Both the position numbers and the translations under genes were made by a program. From the NCBI GenBank assembly GCA_000431815.1, contig FR889213.1, positions 27,837 to 41,206 on the forward strand: 13,370 nucleotides of DNA, given 5' to 3'. Shown piece after piece: positions 7,952-12,983 of this stretch (the first letter of the stretch is position 1; the number at the start of each line of letters is the position of its first letter). The notes under the pieces are model-generated. The model searched no databases, was not told the origin of the DNA, and was given only the letters and a program-made list of their open reading frames with translations. The stretch comes from Butyrivibrio sp. CAG:318. GTDB taxonomy: Bacteria; Bacillota; Clostridia; Lachnospirales; Lachnospiraceae.

Positions 7952-7955
7952 TCAA
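7927..7955 (-). promoter_or_regulatory. htpG promoter
   Basis: Minus-strand -35 TTGACT (7955-7950), 17-bp spacer, -10 TACTAT (7932-7927); the start should be near 7920, about 35 bases before the htpG ATG. It lies 7 bp downstream of the CIRCE element and inside the paired CTTTCWGAAAG palindromes. Confidence 0.65.
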
Positions 7956-7962
7956 GGAAAAA

Positions 7963-7989
7963 TTAGCACTCATTTCTATTGAGTGCTAA
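7963..7989. promoter_or_regulatory. CIRCE element (HrcA operator)
   Basis: TTAGCACTC-N9-GAGTGCTAA is a perfect match to the consensus CIRCE, the operator of the heat-shock repressor HrcA. It lies 7 bp upstream of the htpG -35 hexamer, and its right half overlaps the last codons and stop of the parvulin gene. HrcA itself is not encoded in the window. Confidence 0.95.
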
Positions 7990-9010
7990 CAAAATATTCA
8001 TTATATATTTCATACAGCTTTCCGGTTCCGGGAATTACCTCGTCCATCGGCGTATTTTCCCAGAAACGCTTATTAAATTCCGTAGAACTTTTCTCAAGAC
8101 GAGCTGCATACTGGTCCGAGAAAACCTTCATGCGTCTCGATAAAATAATTTCGGCACTCCTCTTATCATAATCACTCTCGACATTATCATTGACGCACTT
8201 GATTATATAATATCCGATATCGGTTTCAACAATACTGCTAATTTCTCCTACCTCAAGCTTAAATGCCGCATTCTCGAATTCTTCAAGGTATTCTCCTCGT
8301 CCGAATTCAAGCGTATATTGCGAATCATCACTGTTCTCCCTGGCAAGTGCCGCGAAATCGGTACCATCATCCGTTTGGGAAAGCAATGATTGCACCCGCT
8401 TATATGCACGCGAAACATCAGCCTGACTAAGTTCTGTTCTCACACCGTCATCATCATACTCAACAGTCGCAACATAAATATACTGAACATTAATAACCCT
8501 TGCCTCATCCTCGCTGACCTCGGTATCCACTGTATCGGTAATCGTATAAAATGCTTTCTGTGCCATCCTTAAAGATGTATAGAAGTCTTCCACATCAGAT
8601 TTATCAATTGTCCCATTACCATCATAACCGGTCATATACTCATCCGCTGCTTTAGCAATCATATCGCAGTCTTCATCCGTGAGTCTTATGGAAAAATCGT
8701 CCGCAAAATCTTCAAGAACAGCTATCTGTTCCAGTGTATCGCGGACATTGTTCTTGACATATTGCTCTGCGGTCATGCCTTCAATCTTCTCACTCCATAC
8801 TTCTGAATCGAATGTTTTCTCATAAGAGCACCTGAGTTCTCCGAGCAGCAGCATCGCCTCATCCATGCTTATCTTACGGCCGTTAATAACCGCAAATGTA
8901 CTCCGCTTAAGTCCTGTCGTAAACTGCACTCTGGCACATCCTGCACATATGGTCATAAGGCACACAAGACAGACACATATCATTATTCTGAAATGTCTAC
9001 GCTTCAACAT
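7976..9010 (-). CDS. PrsA/SurA-like parvulin lipoprotein (peptidyl-prolyl isomerase)
   Basis: A probable extracytoplasmic foldase of 344 residues that would help secreted proteins fold. The N-terminus MLKRRHFRIM plus a hydrophobic core ends in CAGC, giving a likely lipid-modified Cys25, although the -3 residue is Cys rather than the usual Leu. Next comes FAVINGRKISMDEAMLLL (39-56), the usual opening of SurA-N/PrsA proteins. A PPIC rotamase-like domain follows at about 170-275, with FAALARENSDD, EFGRGEYLEEFENAAFKLEVG and DIGYYIIKC. The ATG at 9010 is chosen over 9052 because GGAAGG precedes it by 7 bases; it overlaps the previous gene by 14 bases, so translation is likely coupled. The stop lies inside CIRCE. 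The family is sure; the client proteins are unknown. Confidence 0.82.
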   Translation of the reverse strand: MLKRRHFRIMICVCLVCLMTICAGCARVQFTTGLKRSTFAVINGRKISMDEAMLLLGELRCSYEKTFDSEVWSEKIEGMTAEQYVKNNVRDTLEQIAVLEDFADDFSIRLTDEDCDMIAKAADEYMTGYDGNGTIDKSDVEDFYTSLRMAQKAFYTITDTVDTEVSEDEARVINVQYIYVATVEYDDDGVRTELSQADVSRAYKRVQSLLSQTDDGTDFAALARENSDDSQYTLEFGRGEYLEEFENAAFKLEVGEISSIVETDIGYYIIKCVNDNVESDYDKRSAEIILSRRMKVFSDQYAARLEKSSTEFNKRFWENTPMDEVIPGTGKLYEIYNEYFVSTQ

Positions 9011-9254
9011 ACAGATACCTTCCGTCAGGAAGTGCAAATACCTCAAGGGCATCGCTCACATCTTCATAATCACTTATATCTATTCCTTCATCCTTCATAT
9101 ATTCAAGGAATTCTTTCTTATCATCAAACACCTGAGCCATGCATTCCTCAAGAAAATCAATGGCCTCATCAATATCAGCCACTACTTGTTTCGGAAACAG
9201 CTGCTCCTGGTTCTCATAAAATACTTCTGCACAAATATTATCGATTTCACTCAT
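8997..9254 (-). CDS. Small acidic protein of unknown function, between maf and the parvulin gene
   Basis: I do not recognise a named domain in this 85-residue protein. It is strongly acidic, with no signal peptide or membrane segment, so it is probably cytosolic. Its helical-looking stretch DIDEAIDFLEECMAQVF is followed by a second acidic segment and a C-terminal EVFALPDGRYLYVEA that looks like a beta hairpin. The ATG at 9254 is chosen because GAGGA lies 7 bases upstream; it begins 10 bases after the maf stop and its end overlaps the parvulin start, which places it firmly in that operon. The coding call is supported by spacing and ribosome site rather than by homology. Confidence 0.7.
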   Translation of the reverse strand: MSEIDNICAEVFYENQEQLFPKQVVADIDEAIDFLEECMAQVFDDKKEFLEYMKDEGIDISDYEDVSDALEVFALPDGRYLYVEA

Positions 9255-9264
9255 ATTTCTGTCC

Positions 9265-9840
9265 TCACATTTTCTTAATCTCATGTATCAGCCGTGATAC
9301 CGGAAGCCCGACAACATTATTGTAATCTCCGTTTATTCCAAGGATATATGCCGCAAAGAATCCCTGTATGCCATATGCACCGGCCTTATCCATGCTCTCA
9401 CCGCAGGACAGATATTCTTCTATCTCTTCATCAGACATCGGATATACCCTGACCCCGGTTACTTCAGAAAAACACACTTCACGATCTTTGCCTATAATAT
9501 CTACACCTGTGATCACATTGTGTTCCCTTCCCCGGATAAGCTTAATCATATCGAAGGCTTCTTCATATGAATGAGGTTTCCCAAGAATTCGCCCATCCAC
9601 CGCTACGACCGTATCCGCGCCTATTACCAACGTATTGCCGTCCGTTCCGGACAGCCTGTCAAATACATCATGTGCCTTATCGGATGCCAGCTGTCTGACT
9701 ATTCTTTCAGGGCTTATCTCTCTTATAATCTCTTCACGTTCTGAAGGAATGACCTCACATTCCACACCTATCTGTTCAAGCAGTGCAAGTCTTCTCGGTG
9801 ATGCTGAAGCCAGTACTATCTTCGTATCCTTGATATTCAT
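9265..9840 (-). CDS. maf: Maf-family nucleoside triphosphate pyrophosphatase
   Basis: This 191-residue cytosolic enzyme hydrolyses non-canonical or excess NTPs to the monophosphate and pyrophosphate. Maf hallmarks are intact: LASASPRRLALL (10-21), GADTVV with the catalytic Asp76, GKPHSYEEA (87-95) and DKAGAYGIQG (151-160). The last motif is of the YhdE/MafA type, which acts on dTTP/UTP, rather than the YceF type. The ATG at 9840 is preferred over the one at 9852 because GGAG lies 6 bases before it, while the earlier ATG has no site. It opens the maf-small protein-parvulin operon and has its own promoter directly behind the lrp-like gene. Confidence 0.93.
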   Translation of the reverse strand: MNIKDTKIVLASASPRRLALLEQIGVECEVIPSEREEIIREISPERIVRQLASDKAHDVFDRLSGTDGNTLVIGADTVVAVDGRILGKPHSYEEAFDMIKLIRGREHNVITGVDIIGKDREVCFSEVTGVRVYPMSDEEIEEYLSCGESMDKAGAYGIQGFFAAYILGINGDYNNVVGLPVSRLIHEIKKM

Positions 9841-9875
9841 AACATTCTCCATTTATGTTGTACGGAATATTATAT

Positions 9876-9904
9876 ATTGTATCAAAGCGGGACAGCTTTT
9901 ACAA
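9876..9904 (-). promoter_or_regulatory. Promoter of the maf operon
   Basis: Minus-strand -35 TTGTAA (9904-9899), 17-bp spacer, -10 TACAAT (9881-9876) with an extended TG one base before it. The start should be near 9869, about 29 bases before the ATG at 9840. Confidence 0.6.
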
Positions 9905-9909
9905 CCCTT

Positions 9910-10368
9910 TTATGGGTTCTGTGAGACATCTATAGCTGTCACATCAACGCCCCTGTTCTCAACCGGCGTTGAGAATACTATCTGGGTACTTGTCCTTCCG
10001 AATTTCTGAAGTCTTCCAATGAACGAGTCCAGAATCATTGTATCAGAAAAAGCAACTTTAATAAGCATTGAGAAATCACCTGTCACGCAGTTACATTCCA
10101 GCACATTTGGACACGCCTTTATAAAAGGATAAAATTCCTCCTTCTGTGCCGGTATTATCTCAAGATTAATAAAAGCCGTAATATGATATCCAAGCTTTGT
10201 CTGATTAATTCTGGCTGTATATCCGGAAATTATATTTTCTTTCTCAAGCCTCTCAATCCTCGCAGATACCGCCGGTGATGATAAAAATACATGTTCCGCC
10301 AGTGTCTTAAGCGGGGTCCTTGCATTCTGCTGCAAAAGTGTAATTATTTTCTTATCGATTTCATCCAT
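9910..10368 (-). CDS. Lrp/AsnC-family transcription regulator
   Basis: The 152-residue product has the standard two-part layout. An N-terminal winged helix-turn-helix (about 1-55) includes MDEIDKKIITLLQQNART and SSPAVSARIERLEKENIISGY. A C-terminal RAM/effector domain (about 64-140) has GYHITAFINLEI and the turn VTGDFSMLIKV (95-105), which in relatives lies by the amino-acid pocket and assembly interface. Such proteins sense amino acids and control amino-acid metabolism or transport, and often their own gene. The start has AAGGAGG 7 bases upstream. The leader carries a terminator-like hairpin. The gene is divergent from the DUF1292 gene. The regulated genes and ligand cannot be told here. Confidence 0.93.
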   Translation of the reverse strand: MDEIDKKIITLLQQNARTPLKTLAEHVFLSSPAVSARIERLEKENIISGYTARINQTKLGYHITAFINLEIIPAQKEEFYPFIKACPNVLECNCVTGDFSMLIKVAFSDTMILDSFIGRLQKFGRTSTQIVFSTPVENRGVDVTAIDVSQNP

Positions 10369-10392
10369 ATATGTGCCTCCTTGGGTCTTTAC

Positions 10393-10426
10393 AAAAAAAA
10401 CACCTACTGCGCCTTTCAGTAGATGT
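10393..10426 (-). terminator. Terminator-like hairpin in the leader of the Lrp-family gene
   Basis: On the minus strand ACATCTACTG (10426-10417) pairs with CAGTAGGTGT (10409-10400) through a 10-bp stem with one G-U, around a 7-base loop, followed by a run of eight T (A10393-10400). It lies between the promoter at 10455-10483 and the ATG at 10368, so initiating transcripts would meet it after about 22 bases. It may be an attenuator or define a very short RNA. Confidence 0.7.
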
Positions 10427-10454
10427 CTCCGTCGACCTTTGTTTCTTTTTTTTC

Positions 10455-10483
10455 ATAATACATTACAAAAATAAAAAAATCAA
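10455..10483 (-). promoter_or_regulatory. Promoter of the Lrp-family gene
   Basis: Minus-strand -35 TTGATT (10483-10478), 17-bp spacer, -10 TATTAT (10460-10455), in a very AT-rich stretch. The start should be near 10448, giving a leader of about 80 bases. The -35 lies at the centre of an A7TC/GAT7 inverted repeat (10473-10492). Confidence 0.55.
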
Positions 10484-10524
10484 GATTTTTTTTAATTTTA
10501 TTAAGTCAAACAAACATTTTCACG

Positions 10525-10553
10525 TTGCGGCTTAGTCTGATTTCTGATACAAT
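10525..10553 (+). promoter_or_regulatory. Promoter of the DUF1292 gene
   Basis: Plus-strand -35 TTGCGG (10525-10530), 17-bp spacer, -10 TACAAT (10548-10553) with an extended TG one base before it. The start should be near 10560; AAAGGAG then lies about 7 bases before the ATG at 10584. Confidence 0.6.
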
Positions 10554-10583
10554 TATCATATCAATGAATGAAAGGAGCCCTAT

Positions 10584-10895
10584 ATGAGCACTTACGAAGA
10601 TTTTGAAGGCGATACCGTTACGCTTACATTCGATGATGATAAAGAGGTTGAATGCGGCATTGTAGCTATATTCCCGGCCGGTGAAAGAGAATATATCGCA
10701 CTTCTCCCGCTTGGCGGCGAAGAAGAGGAGAACGGTGAGGTTTACATTTACCGTTATTCCGAAGATGCAGATGGTGAACCGTCCATTGACAACATCGAGG
10801 ATGATGAGGAATATGAAATTGCATCAGATGCTTTTGATGAGTTACTTGATTCAGAAGAACTTGATGAAATTCTTGATGATGATGACGAGGAGTAA
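10584..10895 (+). CDS. DUF1292 family protein
   Basis: The 103-residue, strongly acidic, cytosolic protein fits the DUF1292 (YrzB-like) family of Firmicutes: VTLTFDDDKEVECGIVAIFPAGEREYIAL reads as the conserved beta-rich core, followed by YIYRYSEDADGEPSIDNIEDDEEYEIA and a poly-acidic C-terminus. The family has no established function. The ATG at 10584 has a good AAAGGAG site and an extended -10 promoter; the gene is divergent from the Lrp-family gene and its stop codon lies inside a hairpin that probably ends transcription. Confidence 0.82.
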   Translation: MSTYEDFEGDTVTLTFDDDKEVECGIVAIFPAGEREYIALLPLGGEEEENGEVYIYRYSEDADGEPSIDNIEDDEEYEIASDAFDELLDSEELDEILDDDDEE

Positions 10896-10906
10896 TCCCC
10901 GTCATC
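10881..10906 (+). terminator. Hairpin over the DUF1292 stop codon, weak terminator
   Basis: GATGACGAGG (10881-10890) pairs with CCCCGTCATC (10897-10906), nine of ten positions, around loop AGTAAT that holds most of the stop codon; TTTATTATT follows. The T-tract is broken, so this is a modest plus-strand terminator. On the minus strand no T-run follows, so it does not serve read-through from that side. Confidence 0.5.
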
Positions 10907-10910
10907 TTTA

Positions 10911-11240
10911 TTATTGTTCCGGAACAACAGCAAAAAATACTATGTCATCTGTTCCGTTATTGATCATTGAATGACCATGTCCCTTCGGGCAGTAATGGCA
11001 CCCTCCCGCTTCCACGGTTTCTGTCCCATCGTCATAGATAAAATCCGCCTTGCCTGCCAGAATATAAATGATTTCACTGTTGGTCTCATGCACATGATAT
11101 CCTATCGATGAACCCGGCTCCAGCCTGTCATACATTATTTTATTCAGTTCATCTGCATACATTTTCGCGCAAAGCTCACCTTTTCCACCTTTAAACCCAG
11201 GCTTTCTTTCTTCAGGTATTTTATTAAAATCAATAATCAT
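10911..11240 (-). CDS. Single-domain cupin protein
   Basis: The 109-residue product is a cupin_2 beta barrel. Both motifs are complete: motif 1 G-x5-H-x-H-x4-E-x6-G with metal ligands His49, His51 and Glu56, and motif 2 G-x5-P-x-G-x2-H-x3-N with His90 and Asn94. It should therefore bind a divalent metal. Cupins of this size include sugar-phosphate isomerases, dioxygenases and pure binding proteins, so the reaction cannot be assigned. AAGGA lies 8 bases before the ATG. The gene is convergent with the DUF1292 gene (15 bases between stops) and divergent from the HAD gene, with which it shares a promoter region. Confidence 0.88.
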   Translation of the reverse strand: MIIDFNKIPEERKPGFKGGKGELCAKMYADELNKIMYDRLEPGSSIGYHVHETNSEIIYILAGKADFIYDDGTETVEAGGCHYCPKGHGHSMINNGTDDIVFFAVVPEQ

Positions 11241-11271
11241 TTGCCATTCCTTCTTTCCATATGATATGATT

Positions 11272-11300
11272 ATTATAATTTAATTTGTTCATAAACTCAA
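11272..11300 (-). promoter_or_regulatory. Cupin promoter, back to back with a HAD promoter
   Basis: Minus-strand -35 TTGAGT (11300-11295), 17-bp spacer, perfect -10 TATAAT (11277-11272). The same ATTATAAT (11272-11279) gives a perfect plus-strand TATAAT (11274-11279) for the HAD gene, whose -35 at 11251-11256 (TTCTTT) is poor. The minus-strand promoter is well supported; the plus-strand one is a suggestion. Confidence 0.6.
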
Positions 11301-11319
11301 TGAAAGGTTAGTATTTTCC

Positions 11320-11979
11320 ATGAATAGAAATATATTATACAAAGCGGTCGTTTTTGATATGGATGGTGTTATATTCGATTCAGAGCGTGCGGTAATGCAA
11401 TGCTGGGAAGAGGTTGCTTCGCGCCACAATATTCCCAATATAGAAAAAGCCATTCTTGCATGCACCGGAACGACCATGGTGCGCACCCGTGAAATCATGC
11501 TTAATCTGTACGGCGCTGATTTTCCGTATGATGAATATGCCAGGGAATCATCTGCAATATTCCATTCGAGATATGACGGCGGCAGGCTTCCGATGAAACC
11601 GGGCGTCAAAGAACTTCTCACTTTTTTAAAGGAACACGATAAGAAAATTGCCCTTGCTTCCTCAACCAGACAGCAGGTCGTTACGGATGAACTGCGTGAT
11701 GCCGGTGTAATCGAGTATTTCGACCGTATAATATGCGGCGATATGGTAAGCCGCAGCAAGCCGGCTCCGGATATTTTCTTAAAAGCCTGCGAAGAGCTTA
11801 ACATCTCTCCGTCAGACTCCTATGCAATTGAAGATTCATACAATGGAATCCGTGCAGCACATGCCGGCGGCCTACACCCAATCATGGTCCCTGATCTGCT
11901 GCCGGCAGATGAAGAGATGCAATCTCTTGCCGAGATCGTCCTTCCGAGCCTCACAAGTGTTATGGAGTACCTTGCCTGA
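11320..11979 (+). CDS. HAD-superfamily hydrolase, subfamily IA (beta-phosphoglucomutase/phosphatase-like)
   Basis: The 219-residue cytosolic enzyme has the four HAD motifs: DMDG with nucleophile Asp13 and acid/base Asp15, ASST with Ser114, RSKPAPDIF with Lys147, and AIEDSYNGI with Glu171-Asp172 for Mg2+. The helical cap between residues about 20 and 90 marks subfamily IA, and VFDMDGVIFDSE plus SKPAPDIFLKA is close to beta-phosphoglucomutases and sugar-phosphate phosphatases; the exact substrate is not clear. The ATG at 11320 has only a distant AAAGG (about 13 bases). The last 20 bases overlap the end of the convergent ORF6N gene. Confidence 0.9.
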   Translation: MNRNILYKAVVFDMDGVIFDSERAVMQCWEEVASRHNIPNIEKAILACTGTTMVRTREIMLNLYGADFPYDEYARESSAIFHSRYDGGRLPMKPGVKELLTFLKEHDKKIALASSTRQQVVTDELRDAGVIEYFDRIICGDMVSRSKPAPDIFLKACEELNISPSDSYAIEDSYNGIRAAHAGGLHPIMVPDLLPADEEMQSLAEIVLPSLTSVMEYLA

Positions 11980-12610
11980 TTTCCACGTATCTCCTATTAT
12001 ATGGCAATCTGATATATATATCTATGTATGCCGCATCTGCTTCAAACTTCTGTACTTTATAGATAACAAAATTTTTAAAATCCTTATCCGAAACAAAGTT
12101 TTCGTTAAGTGTGTCTATGCTCTTTTGAATAACTTGAATATCTTGTTCTGTTTTCTTCTGTCTATCATACATATTTAACATTTGCACAGAAATTTCTGAT
12201 ACTCTTGCACTTACAAGATGCATCTCCGCCTGTGTAACAAACTGTTGGTTTTGCCTTATATAATGACGCATTTCACGAAATGCACGCATAATAAAAATGC
12301 TTTGCTGTTCTGCAAGCTCACCTCTGAGAACTGTAGCAAGCATATAAATACCTTGCTCCGTGAATGCATATGGCAATTTTTTAATGTGAAGCCCTCTTTT
12401 ATTTCCATTTTCGTTTAAAGTCGCAATTTGCGACTTTAAAAAATCTTCCGGAAACCTTACAATATTACGCTTTACCTGTTCATTCAAACGCTTCACTTCA
12501 TACCCATAAATCTCAGCCAAATCACAATCAAGCATAACCTGATGACCCCTTATGACATAAACCCGATTAAATATATTATCTACCGTCATTAATTCTGTAT
12601 TTTCTGCCAT
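11960..12610 (-). CDS. ORF6N-domain protein, truncated before its PLD-like domain
   Basis: The 216-residue product has an ORF6N (phage-type DNA-binding) domain: FNRVYVIRGHQVMLDCDLAEIYG, then VKRLNEQVKRNIVRFPEDF, LPYAFTEQGIYMLATVL and FREMRHYI, to about residue 118. A helical, coiled-coil-like region (about 125-175) follows, then SDKDFKNFVIYKVQKFEADAAYIDIY. As I recall relatives, this last segment runs on into a PLD-like domain (QAKNSIYVVDNYIGL...), but here it gives way after Tyr199 to an unrelated 17-residue tail and stops. The usual F-x-F-Q-L stretch after PEDF also seems missing, where a 27-bp palindrome lies. AGGAG precedes the ATG by 7 bases. Role unknown; relatives are often phage- or island-associated. 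Confidence 0.8.
   Translation of the reverse strand: MAENTELMTVDNIFNRVYVIRGHQVMLDCDLAEIYGYEVKRLNEQVKRNIVRFPEDFLKSQIATLNENGNKRGLHIKKLPYAFTEQGIYMLATVLRGELAEQQSIFIMRAFREMRHYIRQNQQFVTQAEMHLVSARVSEISVQMLNMYDRQKKTEQDIQVIQKSIDTLNENFVSDKDFKNFVIYKVQKFEADAAYIDIYIRLPYNRRYVEIRQGTP
12414..12440. repeat. Perfect 27-bp palindrome inside the ORF6N gene
   Basis: Arms TTTAAAGTCGCAA (12414-12426) and TTGCGACTTTAAA (12428-12440) are exact reverse complements around one central T. It encodes residues 57-66 of the ORF6N protein. No T-run follows on either strand, so it is not a normal terminator; it may be an operator, a rearrangement scar or chance. Confidence 0.85.
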
Positions 12611-12646
12611 GGCATTTCTCCTGCAAATTGTACGACAACTTGTGGC

Positions 12647-12679
12647 AAAAAATAGACTTCGGTAAAAACTTTACCGAAG
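12647..12679 (-). terminator. Terminator after the pyrophosphatase-like gene
   Basis: A 10-bp perfect stem CTTCGGTAAA (12657-12666) / TTTACCGAAG (12670-12679) with a 3-base loop is followed on the minus strand, after TCTA-like bases, by a T6 run (A12647-12652). It begins 4 bases past the stop codon at 12684 and separates that gene from the ORF6N gene. Confidence 0.85.
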
Positions 12680-12683
12680 CCTA

Positions 12684-12977
12684 CTATCCGACCAGAACAC
12701 CGTTTAAAAATTGTTCCTGAAATGCAATCTGTGCGTATATTTCATCATCACCCGGAACAGTCACATCACTACGAATTGCTCCGTCTCCGCCTGTTATCCC
12801 GGTAACATAACCATAATTGACCGGATAAAATATATTCTTATGACGCGGGTGGCAACTTCCCATAGGGCGGTCTATTTTTCCTCTTACCACCTGTCCTATA
12901 ATATCCTGATACCTATCTGCCGGCACAGGATTTTCCTCAAATCCGAAACTTTCTGCTTTCTTTTTCAATGCATTCAC
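12684..12977 (-). CDS. Inorganic-pyrophosphatase-like protein with a probable internal deletion
   Basis: This 97-residue product resembles the small inorganic pyrophosphatase-like proteins of Firmicutes. KIDRPMGSCHPRH and YPVNYGYV (34-58) are the family's signature opening, and GDDEIYAQIAFQEQF (76-90) matches its C-terminal helix. Between them, GDG at 64-66 is followed almost at once by the end, so about 30-35 residues that normally hold the Asp-rich core (like DAYILGVDEP) and the following strands seem to be missing, in frame. It is therefore probably inactive. The start is uncertain: GTG at 12977 is very close to AGGGGA, while an in-frame TTG at 12968 is 8 bases from GGGGAG. It follows the upstream gene by 6 bases and ends in a terminator. 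Confidence 0.6.
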   Translation of the reverse strand: MNALKKKAESFGFEENPVPADRYQDIIGQVVRGKIDRPMGSCHPRHKNIFYPVNYGYVTGITGGDGAIRSDVTVPGDDEIYAQIAFQEQFLNGVLVG

Positions 12978-12983
12978 TCCCCT

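Noticed and set aside
9903..9918. AACCC/GGGTT hairpin at the end of the Lrp-family gene as a terminator
   Set aside because: The stem is only 5 bp, includes the stop codon region, and is not followed by a T-run; the maf promoter lies there instead.
10358..10454. Short leader peptide starting ATGAAAAAAAAG upstream of the Lrp-family gene
   Set aside because: Its ATG directly follows the -10 hexamer, so it should not be in the transcript, and it has no ribosome site.
10473..10492. A7TC/GAT7 inverted repeat as a terminator
   Set aside because: It is almost pure A/T with a 2-base loop and overlaps the -35; more likely bent AT-rich promoter DNA.
12605..12650. TACAAT as -10 of a promoter for the ORF6N gene
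   Set aside because: The hexamer at 16-18 bp upstream is CTATTT-like and lies in the terminator T-run; support is too weak.
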